Source: Spirochaetes bacterium GWB1_60_80 (GTDB taxonomy: Bacteria; Spirochaetota; Spirochaetia; Treponematales; UBA12059). From it: a stretch of 64,000 bases of DNA. The notes under the pieces are model-generated. The model made no database searches, was not told the DNA's origin, and worked only from the letters and a program-made list of their open reading frames with translations. Within the stretch, counting starts at the first letter, position 1, and the number at the start of each line of letters is the position of its first letter. Below, one piece after another: positions 53,285 through 61,016 of the stretch. Where the stretch lies: NCBI GenBank assembly GCA_001829185.1, contig MIAR01000003.1, forward strand, positions 1-64,000, written 5' to 3'. The translations under genes and the position numbers were made by a program.

Positions 53285-54286
53285 ATGCCCGTGAACCTCA
53301 AAGGACGCAGTTTCCTGACCCTGAAAGACTTCAGCCCCGAAGAAATCCGCTACATGCTCGACCTGTCGCACAACCTGAAAGCCAAGAAGCGCGCCGGCAT
53401 CCGCGGCGACCTGTTGGAGCGCAAGAACATCGTCCTGATCTTCGACAAGGCCTCCACCCGCACCCGCTGCTCCTTCGAAGCCGCCTGCTGGGACGAGGGC
53501 GGCAACGCCACCTTCCTGACCAACAGCCAGATGGGCAAGAAGGAATCGGTCGAGGACACCGCCAAGGTGCTGGGCCGCATGTACGACGGCATCCAGTACC
53601 GCGGCTTCTCCCAGAAGCTGGTGGAAGACCTGGCCAAGCACTCAGGCGTGCCGGTCTGGAACGGCCTGACCGACGCCGACCACCCCACCCAGATCCTGGC
53701 CGACTTCATGACCATCGAAGAGTACTGCCACAAGCCGCTCAACCAGGTCAAACTGGTCTACTGCGGCGACGCCCGCAACAACATGGGCAACGCCCTGATG
53801 ATCGGCTCGGCCAAGATGGGCATGCACTTCGTGGCCCTGGCCCCCAAGGCCCTGTGGCCCAACGAGGAGCTGACCGCCGAAATGAAGAAAGTATCCGAGA
53901 CCACCGGCGCCAAGATCGAGTTCTATGACATCAGCCAGAAAGACGCCGCCCTCAAAGGCGCCGACGCCCTGTACACCGACGTCTGGGTGTCGATGGGCGA
54001 GGAAGCCATGTTCGCCGAGCGCATCGCCCAGCTCAAGGACTACGCCGTCACCATGGATTTCATGAAGCGCACCGCCAACCCGGACTGCCTCTTCCTGCAC
54101 TGCCTGCCGGCCTTCCACGACACCGAAACCGACGTCGGCAAGGACATCGAGAAGAAGCACGGCCTCAAGCACATGGAAGTGGCCGACGACGTCTTCCGCC
54201 TGCCCAATTCCAAGGTCTTCGACGAAGCCGAAAACCGCCTGCACACCATTAAGGCCATCATGGTGGCCACCATTGGCCGCCAGTAA
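53285..54286 (+). CDS. argF: Ornithine carbamoyltransferase
   Basis: A 333-residue transcarbamylase. Carbamoyl-phosphate binding is seen in STRTRCSFEAA and HPTQILADF, and ornithine binding in HCLPAFHD. Length and YRGFSQKLVEDLAKHS resemble E. coli ArgF and catabolic ArcB. Catabolic use (citrulline to carbamoyl phosphate for ATP) cannot be told from anabolic use here, as arcA and arcC are not next to it. AAGGAGC precedes the ATG. Confidence 0.92.
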   Translation: MPVNLKGRSFLTLKDFSPEEIRYMLDLSHNLKAKKRAGIRGDLLERKNIVLIFDKASTRTRCSFEAACWDEGGNATFLTNSQMGKKESVEDTAKVLGRMYDGIQYRGFSQKLVEDLAKHSGVPVWNGLTDADHPTQILADFMTIEEYCHKPLNQVKLVYCGDARNNMGNALMIGSAKMGMHFVALAPKALWPNEELTAEMKKVSETTGAKIEFYDISQKDAALKGADALYTDVWVSMGEEAMFAERIAQLKDYAVTMDFMKRTANPDCLFLHCLPAFHDTETDVGKDIEKKHGLKHMEVADDVFRLPNSKVFDEAENRLHTIKAIMVATIGRQ

Positions 54287-54317
54287 GTCTTTAGTCACAT
54301 TGTTTCCATAAAAGGGG

Positions 54318-54352
54318 GAGCGCCGGGCAGGCATGCCGGGCGCTCTTTTTTT
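54318..54352 (+). terminator. Rho-independent terminator after argF
   Basis: GAGCGCC and GGGCGCTC arms, with GGCA/TGCC inside, are followed by TTTTTTT. The next 190 bases (54353-54543) hold no gene or RNA that I can support. Confidence 0.85.
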
Positions 54353-54543
54353 GTACCAAGCCGGCGCGCTCATAGACGCTGCTCCCCCTGGCTGCGAAGT
54401 CCTCGCGCCGCTCTCTACGGCGCTGCGGGCTTCTGCGCCACCCCCACTTCTGTCATCGAGACTTGGAGCCCCCTCGAACGCGCTTCATGCGTTCTGCCCC
54501 CCTGCGATCCTGCGCACTGCTCGGATCGCACCGTGGCCTGATT

Positions 54544-54990
54544 TTATGCGGGCTGGACTACTGTGGCGCGGGGGCGCTTCCAAGCTAGAGCGTACAGAAT
54601 TATAGCCAGGTTGCCGGCGATCTCGACGACGCTGAAGAAAATGTAATGTAGCGAAGAGTCGCCAATAAAGAACGAACCCGCCTGGTAGACTATCATGAGC
54701 GACGCCGCGATTATGTTCGCCGCCTTGTTAGCCCTGAAGCCGAGCACCCTGGACAGGACTATCATCAGGAACGGTATCTCCAACGATATCCCGGCGAAAA
54801 GCAGGAAGGCCTGCGTCACCGCGACGCCATGTATGCTGCCCGCGAGATAGGCCGTGATGCTGGCCAATTCCATGCCGGAGAGTATGTCGCAAAACAGGTA
54901 GTTGACCGACAGGAAAACCCACAACGTCGAGAGCATAGCCATGCGCGAGCGATTCTTACCGTCGGCGATTGCGTCATTAGTATTGATCAT
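54544..54990 (-). CDS. DUF6326-like membrane protein
   Basis: A 148-residue protein with four predicted helices (about 22-40, 54-80, 90-106 and 118-138). The start STLWVFLSVNYLFCDILSGM resembles the DUF6326 family. It is the last gene of a four-gene minus-strand operon; ATGA overlaps the gene before it. Function is unknown. Confidence 0.75.
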   Translation of the reverse strand: MINTNDAIADGKNRSRMAMLSTLWVFLSVNYLFCDILSGMELASITAYLAGSIHGVAVTQAFLLFAGISLEIPFLMIVLSRVLGFRANKAANIIAASLMIVYQAGSFFIGDSSLHYIFFSVVEIAGNLAIILYALAWKRPRATVVQPA

Positions 54991-55679
54991 AGAGACACTC
55001 CTTCAATATCGTTTGTTGTGGCGATAGCGTTACGGCCGCGGAGCAGGTAGATGCCCAGGCCGATCCACCACGCGATGACGCCGACGCCAAAGGCGTAGCT
55101 TACCGCCGCTAGTGCGGGTACGGCCGACCCCGCCAGCCCCAAAGATCCAATAGCCATACCAAGTATGCTAAGGCTTTTGCACAGCGCTCCAGTCCTAAAC
55201 CCGGCCAGGCTCATAAGGCCCACCCACAGGCAGCCTAGAATCTTGTCTGAGCTATCAATGCCTGCCGTGACCGTATCCAGGGTTAAGCGCAGAGTCTCCG
55301 CCTGCGCTGGATTCGTCGCCGCTAGGCTAAGCAACGTATTGTTTCCGTTAATAGCGATAAACCCGCTCAGGAACACAAGCGTCACCCAGATAAACCCGAA
55401 GGTGGTCGCGACGGTAGCCAGCCGCGGCGCGGCCGCTTTCATCCGCTCATAGAGCGCGAGCGCGAGCAACGCTAGGCAGACGCCGTTAAGGATGTACGGA
55501 ATAAAATCCCAAGCGAAGGCAAACGTTTGGTGGACGGACAAAAAGGCGATGTACTCGGCAAAGCCAAGTGTTGAATCTTCCAACGGCGCCAAAACGGTCA
55601 CAAGCAAAACCATGGCAAACAGGTACGTGCCGGCCGCCACCAAGGCGGCAACCCCGCCGGCTTTTTGCAGATTCTTCAT
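54987..55679 (-). CDS. DUF4386-like membrane protein
   Basis: A 230-residue protein with six helices, resembling DUF4386 (GGVAALVAAGTYLFAMVLLV, AWDFIPYILNGVCLALLALA). ATG 55679 is chosen because GGAG lies ahead and it follows the HTH gene's TGA with no gap; ATG 55703 would overlap that gene. Likely a small envelope protein controlled by the HTH regulator. Confidence 0.75.
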   Translation of the reverse strand: MKNLQKAGGVAALVAAGTYLFAMVLLVTVLAPLEDSTLGFAEYIAFLSVHQTFAFAWDFIPYILNGVCLALLALALYERMKAAAPRLATVATTFGFIWVTLVFLSGFIAINGNNTLLSLAATNPAQAETLRLTLDTVTAGIDSSDKILGCLWVGLMSLAGFRTGALCKSLSILGMAIGSLGLAGSAVPALAAVSYAFGVGVIAWWIGLGIYLLRGRNAIATTNDIEGVSL

Positions 55680-55680
55680 A

Positions 55681-55908
55681 TCACTCTGCTCCTTTATTCC
55701 CATATTCGAATACTTCGCCTATTTGCACCCCAAAGGCATCCGCTATGCGAAAGGCCAACTCCAGCGAGGGCGAGTACTTGTTCCCCTCAATGGCGACGAT
55801 AGTCTGCCTGGATACGCCTGCCTTGTCCGCGAGTTGCTGTTGGGACATTTCCCCGGCGAAGAAGCGCCGTTCGCGAATCTTATTGCTAATAGTCTTTTTG
55901 TCAGCCAT
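55681..55908 (-). CDS. Xre-family HTH regulator
   Basis: A 75-residue single-domain Cro/C1-type regulator. The helix-turn-helix is MSQQQLADKAGVSRQTIVAIEGN. Such short regulators control the membrane-protein genes around them in many bacteria. It overlaps the upstream membrane-protein gene by eight bases. The inverted repeat at 56440-56479 is a candidate operator. Confidence 0.88.
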   Translation of the reverse strand: MADKKTISNKIRERRFFAGEMSQQQLADKAGVSRQTIVAIEGNKYSPSLELAFRIADAFGVQIGEVFEYGNKGAE

Positions 55909-56407
55909 TCTTCACGCCCCTCTTGTAGAGCAACAGCTGTACGCCGCCCTCCAGCAGGGAGCCCGCGCCTAGGGAAAGGAACAGCACGTTGAGCATCACC
56001 GCGACGGGAAATCCCAGCGCCAAAGCGGCAAGCGCCGCGACAAAGCCCCCGCCGGCGACCGCGAAGCCGACTTTCAGGGATTTCAACTCGATGAGCTTAC
56101 TCATCTCGTCCTCGGCCATCTCGGAAGCCACCTCGCGTTCGACAGCCTTGTCGGGGTAGCACTCATCGTGCATCTGGCGCTTTACCGGTATACTCACGGC
56201 TATCGAAATGGCCAAACCAATTTGACCGAGTATCGCCGCAACGACTCCTATACCCGTGAACAGCAGCATACCGATCGCCCAGGCCTTGCCGTCGTCCGGT
56301 CCGAGAAGACCTGCCTGGAAGCGTCCGTGCGCGTACAGGCAATAGGTTATCAGGACGGCGGCACCCGTACCCATGGCCACTATTGTTTTCTTTTCGTGAT
56401 AGGACAT
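55901..56407 (-). CDS. Hypothetical membrane protein of the Xre operon
   Basis: A 168-residue protein with four predicted helices (about 10-27, 45-75, 110-130 and 135-155), with a charged loop between the second and third (RQMHDECYPDKAVEREVASE). No family is recognised. GGAGG precedes the ATG at 56407. It leads the operon. Confidence 0.72.
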   Translation of the reverse strand: MSYHEKKTIVAMGTGAAVLITYCLYAHGRFQAGLLGPDDGKAWAIGMLLFTGIGVVAAILGQIGLAISIAVSIPVKRQMHDECYPDKAVEREVASEMAEDEMSKLIELKSLKVGFAVAGGGFVAALAALALGFPVAVMLNVLFLSLGAGSLLEGGVQLLLYKRGVKNG

Positions 56408-56439
56408 CTGTAAACCTCCATTGTCATACAGGATTCTAT

Positions 56440-56479
56440 ACTTGACATAATGTATTATTAGATTGTCTTAGTGTCAAGT
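56440..56479 (-). promoter_or_regulatory. Promoter with inverted-repeat operator of the Xre operon
   Basis: ACTTGACA at 56440-56447 and TGTCAAGT at 56472-56479 are perfect inverted repeats 24 bases apart. On the minus strand the second arm supplies TTGACA, and TACATT follows after 17 bases. The two arms could be bound by the Xre regulator made by this operon (auto-repression). Confidence 0.65.
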
Positions 56480-56490
56480 TAATTTGTCAT

Positions 56491-56751
56491 TTATTCATAG
56501 TGTTTTTTGGTAAAGCCGCGCGTCAGGAGCGCCCTGATCTTGCCAGCCATCAGGGAAGCTAGATCGTGGTGGCGGACGGCACTCAGGCAGTATCGATTTA
56601 CCAAGGTGCTTTCCAGAACCGCCCCAGCTGGCGGCTGGCTGTTTATTTCCAGTTTTATGGCCAATTTCTGGTCGGCCAGCGCCGCCTAGCCGCCGGCCTG
56701 TAAAAAGCCACTGACCTTGATCCTGACGGTGTGTACGGAGATATTCGCGGG
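56491..56751 (-). pseudogene. Decayed AbiEii-type nucleotidyltransferase toxin, C-terminal remnant
   Basis: The minus strand reads VRIKVSGFLQAGG, a TAG stop, then LAIKLEINSQPPAGAVLEST, and later RHHDLASLMAGKIRALLTRG followed by FTKKHYE and TAA. This fits the C-terminal half of AbiEii toxins (the DLASLxAGKxxALLxRxxxKGRDxYD block), but ends where GRDxYD should come. No start codon and no N-terminal nucleotidyltransferase motif remain. It follows the AbiEi remnant as in intact abiE operons. Confidence 0.6.
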
Positions 56752-56757
56752 CTAGGT

Positions 56758-57129
56758 TCAGACGAACGCCTGGCTCTGGCTGCCCGGCTCCAGATACTGA
56801 AGAACCAGCCAGGCTTTTTCTGGCGTGGCCAATACCACGTCTGCACCCAGTATGGGCACCGTTTTGAAACCCGTAAAAAGCGGCTACTGGATACAGCGAT
56901 AGCGGAAAGCGCCGAATTCGTTGCTATAATCGCAGGTACCGCGCGGCGTAACGCTGGTAAGCAGATTCACCTTCTCTGGGAGGAGGCCATACCAGGACAA
57001 GGCCCAGCGTTCGCTCAAATACGAAGGCTGGCACAGCCGGTTGGCAATCAACGGCCCGCTGGGCATGTGCCGGGCATACGGCGGCTTGAAGCAATACAGC
57101 CTCGGCAGAAGTGGTGCCTGACCCCAGCC
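56758..57129 (-). pseudogene. Decayed AbiEi-type antitoxin, interrupted by a stop codon
   Basis: The minus strand reads MPSGPLIANRLCQPSYLSER onward to VNLLTSVTPRG and NEFGAFRYRCIQ, then an amber codon at 56884-56886, then without shift PLFTGFKTVPILGADVVLAT, PEKAWLVLQYLEP and a TGA at 56758. The blocks IANRLxxPSYLSxxxALSxYGLIPE, SVTPRG, FGxFxYR and ATPEKA are AbiEi-type antitoxin motifs. The N-terminal winged helix is missing. Only one nonsense change splits the rest. Confidence 0.65.
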
Positions 57130-57153
57130 TGAAAAAATCAGGGGCCTGACCCC
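57116..57153. repeat. Paired GCCTGACCCC repeat with small hairpin
   Basis: GCCTGACCCC occurs at 57116-57125 and 57144-57153. Between them CCTGAAAAAATCAGG is a small palindrome. It marks the joint between the decayed abiE remnant and the dinB stop codon. It may be a REP-like or IS-end remnant. Confidence 0.5.
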
Positions 57154-57154
57154 G

Positions 57155-57640
57155 TCAGGCCGGCCGGAAGGCTGCCTGGTTGCGCTGGATATACTTCAGG
57201 TGGAAGTCAGCGTGGTCGCGGTATATGTCCAGGACAGCGGCCAAGGTCAGCTTGCCACGCTTCGGGTGCTGCGCGAACAGGCTATCCCAATCCTGGCCGA
57301 TCGCGCCTTGGGCCAGGGCCGCGGCTACCGCCCGGATGTGGCGGATCGCCTCGATGGTCTGGTCGGCGCTGATGGACTTCGGGTCGATAGACCGGTTCCA
57401 GGCCGCCTCGTCCCACACGAAAAGCGTGGCCCCCGGCTGGGCGATGCACAGGCCGATCCGGGTGCAAGCGAAGATGTCGGCATGCAGGAAGTGGGCCAGA
57501 TGCTCGCGGATGGTCCAGGCGTCCGCCAGCGGCGGCCGGAAGTCCAAGGCGGCGCCGGGCGTGGCCTGGACGGCCGCCAGCAGCGGCTCGATGGCGTCCT
57601 TGAAGGTCTTGATACAGTTGGTCTTCTCTGCGGTATCCAT
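57155..57640 (-). CDS. DinB-superfamily protein
   Basis: A 161-residue four-helix protein with possible metal ligands in IREHLAHFLHADIF and YRDHADFHLKYI. These fit DinB/YfiT-like metal-binding folds used by thiol S-transferases and stress-linked enzymes. The substrate is unknown. AGGAAAT precedes ATG 57640. The reading on to 57751 crosses mobile element copy 5 and was cut. Confidence 0.8.
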   Translation of the reverse strand: MDTAEKTNCIKTFKDAIEPLLAAVQATPGAALDFRPPLADAWTIREHLAHFLHADIFACTRIGLCIAQPGATLFVWDEAAWNRSIDPKSISADQTIEAIRHIRAVAAALAQGAIGQDWDSLFAQHPKRGKLTLAAVLDIYRDHADFHLKYIQRNQAAFRPA

Positions 57641-57714
57641 ATAATTTCCTTTCCGCTCGGGGGGCGAATTGCTGGCGTACAAAGTGACATCGGCTGACGC
57701 TGGCGCCAGCCTAA

Positions 57715-57843
57715 CAGGGTGTTGAAAAACGCGGATGCGGCTTTTCAACACTTCAAAAGCCGGTACAATTACGCAGCATAGCGCAAGCTATGCGAGGAAT
57801 TGTTAAGGTTGTTGAGAAAGCAACCGGCTTTTTCAACAACCTG
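57715..57843 (-). mobile_element. 129-bp MITE-like element, copy 5 (reverse)
   Basis: Full-length copy in reverse orientation, flanked by CTAA at 57711-57714 and 57844-57847. This is a third target variant that still fits YTAR. It lies between dinB and the PD40 lipoprotein gene, only about 610 bases from copy 6 in opposite orientation. Confidence 0.9.
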
Positions 57844-57876
57844 CTAAGCGCCATCAGACATCACAACTGGCCTCTT

Positions 57877-58881
57877 TTATCGGCCGAGCCCGCTAATATC
57901 ATTGATATCGGCCTGCCAGATATCCATGCCACCGAGTCCTTCTACCGTACAGGAACCGTAATAGAGGGTTGATCCATCGCTGGAGGCATACGGACGGCAA
58001 TCTTTATAAGCTGTGTTTATGCGTGCACCTGCATTGCGTGGCTGCCCCCACGGCGCGGTCACGCTTGTACGGCGGGACACCCAAATGTCAAAATCGCCAT
58101 AACCGCCGGCCCGGTTGGACGCAAAAAACAAAAGCAGGTCATTCGCGGCCAATGAAGGCGTAAAATCGGTAAACGCGGAGTTGACCGTGCTCAGGTTTTC
58201 GGGTTCCCCCCACGGATCAGACCAGCTTGAGCGACGGCTGACCCAGACATCGCCACCACCCGACCCGCCGGCGCGAAACGGCGGAATATCCAGTTCGGCG
58301 AAATACAGTTCCAATCCGTTCTTGGAAATGCGGGGATCGGATTCAACGCCGGGGCTGTTGACGCTGCGGCCGATGTTCTTCGGGAGACCCCACGCGCTGA
58401 TCCTTGTTTCCCTCGTCGAGTACCATATATCAAAATTTCCCTCACCGCCTAGCAGGTTGTTGAAAAAGCCGGTTGCTTTCTCAACAACCTTAACAATTCC
58501 TCGCATAGCTTGCGCTATGCTGCGTAATTGTACCGGCTTTTGAATGTTTGACGCGAAATAAATCGTCAGCTCGTCGTCGCTCATAGTCAAGCCGAATGAT
58601 TGAAAAAGATCGTTAACCATGTCGCTGATCGGTCGCGGTTCATTCCAGGCGGCGGTGGCGTCATTTCTGGTGGCAAACCAGATATCGTCACTATCGCTCC
58701 CTCCCCGGCCGGAATGAAAATAGAGTGTGGTTTGATCCGCGCTGAGAAACGGACCGTTTTCGTCAAACGTTGAGTTTATCGGCGCCCCGAGATTTTCCGG
58801 TCGGCCGAATTGCGGCTGAATACAGGCAGTAACCAGGCAGGCGAGAACAACCGCCAACCATGTAGCGTCTTTTCTGATCAT
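57877..58881 (-). CDS. PD40 beta-propeller lipoprotein with in-frame mobile-element insert
   Basis: A 334-residue predicted lipoprotein (lipobox LVTAC at about residue 20). The mature part is made of PD40 repeats such as TTLYFHSGRGG-DDIWFATR, TIYFASN, FDIWYSTR, GDVWVSRR, LFFASNRAGGYGDFDIWVSR and MDIWQAD. This is a TolB-like propeller probably exposed at the envelope. Residues 113-143 (IQKPVQLRSIAQAMRGIVKV onward to FFNNL) are not propeller sequence but the translation of a truncated mobile element, which interrupts a FASN-GGEG turn. The frame is kept over 93 bases, so the gene may still work. Confidence 0.85.
   Translation of the reverse strand: MIRKDATWLAVVLACLVTACIQPQFGRPENLGAPINSTFDENGPFLSADQTTLYFHSGRGGSDSDDIWFATRNDATAAWNEPRPISDMVNDLFQSFGLTMSDDELTIYFASNIQKPVQLRSIAQAMRGIVKVVEKATGFFNNLLGGEGNFDIWYSTRETRISAWGLPKNIGRSVNSPGVESDPRISKNGLELYFAELDIPPFRAGGSGGGDVWVSRRSSWSDPWGEPENLSTVNSAFTDFTPSLAANDLLLFFASNRAGGYGDFDIWVSRRTSVTAPWGQPRNAGARINTAYKDCRPYASSDGSTLYYGSCTVEGLGGMDIWQADINDISGLGR
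58453..58544 (+). mobile_element. Truncated MITE-like element, copy 6, inside a coding region
   Basis: The left 92 bases of the element are present, next to CTAG at 58449-58452 (a fourth YTAR variant). The right 37 bases and the second target copy are missing. TCAA is shared by the host and the element at the deletion joint, suggesting loss by microhomology. The remaining insertion is a multiple of three and is read through on the minus strand. Confidence 0.88.
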
Positions 58882-58962
58882 CCTATCCTCTTGGCTTATT
58901 CGATGCTAGCATTATAATTGTTAACAGGAAGAATGCAAGGCAAGCAAAACGGGGACTCCAGC

Positions 58963-59012
58963 TTGACAACTCCCTCTGTTAGCAGTATTTTAATCTAGCT
59001 TAGCTTAGCTAA
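58963..59012 (+). promoter_or_regulatory. Promoter and palindromic operator of the Phd-VapC-type pair
   Basis: TTGACA at 58963-58968, a 17-base spacer and TATTTT at 58986-58991. Just after it TTAGCTTAGCTAA (59000-59012) is a palindrome that would lie over the transcription start. Antitoxin binding there would auto-repress the operon. AGGAGACT precedes the antitoxin ATG. Confidence 0.65.
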
Positions 59013-59033
59013 ACATTTGTCAGGAGACTAATC

Positions 59034-59276
59034 ATGTATCAAGTCAATATCTTCCAGGCCAAAACCGAGCTATCAAAACTCATTGCCATGCTGGAGGACA
59101 AAAGCCAGGAAAGCATCGTCATCGCCCGCAATGGAAAGCCAGTGGCCAGGCTCATGCCCGCCAACCAGCCCGACATTCGTCAACGCATTGGCGTAGCAAG
59201 AGGACTATTCACCGCGCCAGACAATCTTGATGAGGATAACGAAACCATCGCCGCCCTCTTTGGTACCGCTCTGTGA
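59034..59276 (+). CDS. Phd/YefM-type antitoxin
   Basis: An 80-residue antitoxin. The start YQVNIFQAKTELSKLIAMLE and VIARNGKPVARLMP are the Phd/YefM DNA-binding fold, followed by an unstructured toxin-binding tail (about 48-80). It neutralises the PIN-domain toxin encoded next. The stop overlaps the toxin start as GTGA. Confidence 0.92.
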   Translation: MYQVNIFQAKTELSKLIAMLEDKSQESIVIARNGKPVARLMPANQPDIRQRIGVARGLFTAPDNLDEDNETIAALFGTAL

Positions 59277-59659
59277 ACCTGCTGCTGGATACGCATATCG
59301 CGCTTTGGGCCTTGGTTGATGATTCCCGACTATCTCCGGCGGCCCGCGCCTTGATCAGTGACCCGGCGCACGCCATTTTCTGGAGCGTAGCCTCGATGTG
59401 GGAAATTGCCATCAAGCATTCACTCAAACCGGACAAGATTCCGGTCTCGGCGGTGGAGTTCTTGCATTTCTGTGGCCAGGCCGGCTTCGAAGCGCTGGCC
59501 ATCCGCGAAAGCCACATCATCGCCCTGGAAGACTTACCAAGGCACCATAACGATCCGTTCGACCGCCTGCTGGCCGCCCAGTCCCAGGCTGAGGCCATGC
59601 TCCTCTTAACCCACGACGCCGCGCTGGCGCCGTATGGTCCGCAGATCAGACTGGTCTAG
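59273..59659 (+). CDS. PIN-domain toxin (VapC-like ribonuclease)
   Basis: A 128-residue PIN domain with metal ligands in LLLDTHIALW (D6), the glutamate in SMWEIAIK and aspartates in HNDPFDRLLAAQ and LTHDAAL. Such toxins cleave RNA when free of antitoxin. GTG start at 59273 overlaps the antitoxin stop by four bases. All catalytic acids are present, so the pair looks intact. Confidence 0.92.
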   Translation: MNLLLDTHIALWALVDDSRLSPAARALISDPAHAIFWSVASMWEIAIKHSLKPDKIPVSAVEFLHFCGQAGFEALAIRESHIIALEDLPRHHNDPFDRLLAAQSQAEAMLLLTHDAALAPYGPQIRLV

Positions 59660-59714
59660 CGGCCAGGCCAACCTGATCTTGACGCGCCTGAGCCAAAACC
59701 AGCACTATGCCAGC

Positions 59715-61016
59715 GTGAATAGCCTGAAACGCCCTCCCATCATCTTCCTCGGCTTGTCCACCTTCCAGGTTTTGGCCATGTTCCGGCGCGGTATCTTCTA
59801 TACCTTTCTCGGCGTCTACCTGCGCTCCTACCTGGGCCTAAGCGTTACCGAAACCACTCTGTTCGAAACCATCCCGATGGTCTTCAACATCCTCTTCCAG
59901 ACTCTGGTCTGGGGGCGGCTGACCGACCGCCTGCAACTCCGCCGGGGGTTGTTGATCATTGGCGAGTTGCTGGCCGGCGTCGGCCACCTGCTGATGTGGT
60001 TCCTGCACGCCGCGACGCCTGACCCACGCCTGGCCGGCTTCGTCATCATCGGCGGGCTCACCGTCATCGAGGTTTTCTGGTCGATGTCCAACATCGGCTG
60101 GAGCGCCTATATTTCTGACGTCTATAACGCCGGCGAGCGCAACGCCGTCCAGGGTAAGCTGGCCAGCCTCGGCGGCGTCGGCCGCATCATCGGCGCGCTG
60201 GCCGGCGGCGCCCTCTACGACCGCCTGGGCACGGCTTTCCCCGGCTGGGGCTTCAAGGCCGGCGGCATCTTCATCGTCTCGGCCGCGGTGATGATCGTCT
60301 CGGTGGTGCCCTTCTTCTTCATGCCCGAGGGGGGCATCAAAGCCCAGCCACCGTCCGCCAATAAACCGACTAGGCTGGCCACCGACGCCAGCCCTGCCGC
60401 GCGGGGTGACTTCCGGGTTTTCGCCGTCTTTCTGGTGGCCATGCTGCTAATCAATTCCGGCGTCAATTCCATGGCCGCGGTCAAGGGTCAGTTCCTGGAC
60501 CTGCGCGAGGGTTTTGCCGCCTCGGCCACTACCATCAGCCTGGTCAACAACATCGAGTCGCTGGCCTTAATCGTGGCCGGACTCTTTATTGGCCGGCTGG
60601 GCGGGCGCTTTGGCATCCGTACGCTGTTGGTGGCCGGCGCCGTTTGCGGCATCGGCTTTCTGGTGGCCTATTCGGTAGCGCCGGCGCTGGGTTTTATCTA
60701 CCCAGTATCCATCCTGAAAGGTCTGTCCGATGCCTTGCTGGCCGGGTCGGCCTACGCGCTTGCCTCGATACTGATTCCGCCGGAAAAACGCGGCCGCTAC
60801 TTTGCCGCCTACAACGCCAGCTTCATGCTCAGCTGGGGCGTCTCGGCCACCCTGATTACCGGGCCGCTGATCGATAGCCTAATCGGCCACGGCGTCGGAC
60901 CGGTCCTGGCTTACCGCGCCGGCCTGGCTTCCTCCGCCCTGGTGTCGGCCGCCGGCCTGGTCGTACTGCTGGGCTTGCTGCGCCAAACGCGTCAACGCGC
61001 CAGCAGCGAGGCGTAG
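59715..61016 (+). CDS. MFS transporter
   Basis: A 433-residue 12-helix transporter of the major facilitator superfamily. LVWGRLTDRLQLRRGLLIIG is the cytoplasmic MFS signature loop after helix 2. IGRLGGRFGIRTLL is its counterpart in the second half. The substrate is unknown. The start is uncertain: GTG 59715 leaves a short N-terminus before the first helix, but the frame is open back to 59634 and no ribosome site is clear. The end overlaps the next, convergent gene by 25 bases. Confidence 0.82.
   Translation: MNSLKRPPIIFLGLSTFQVLAMFRRGIFYTFLGVYLRSYLGLSVTETTLFETIPMVFNILFQTLVWGRLTDRLQLRRGLLIIGELLAGVGHLLMWFLHAATPDPRLAGFVIIGGLTVIEVFWSMSNIGWSAYISDVYNAGERNAVQGKLASLGGVGRIIGALAGGALYDRLGTAFPGWGFKAGGIFIVSAAVMIVSVVPFFFMPEGGIKAQPPSANKPTRLATDASPAARGDFRVFAVFLVAMLLINSGVNSMAAVKGQFLDLREGFAASATTISLVNNIESLALIVAGLFIGRLGGRFGIRTLLVAGAVCGIGFLVAYSVAPALGFIYPVSILKGLSDALLAGSAYALASILIPPEKRGRYFAAYNASFMLSWGVSATLITGPLIDSLIGHGVGPVLAYRAGLASSALVSAAGLVVLLGLLRQTRQRASSEA

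Noticed and set aside
57877-58881. PD40 gene as a pseudogene
   Set aside because: The frame is fully open from signal peptide to stop and the element insert is a multiple of three.
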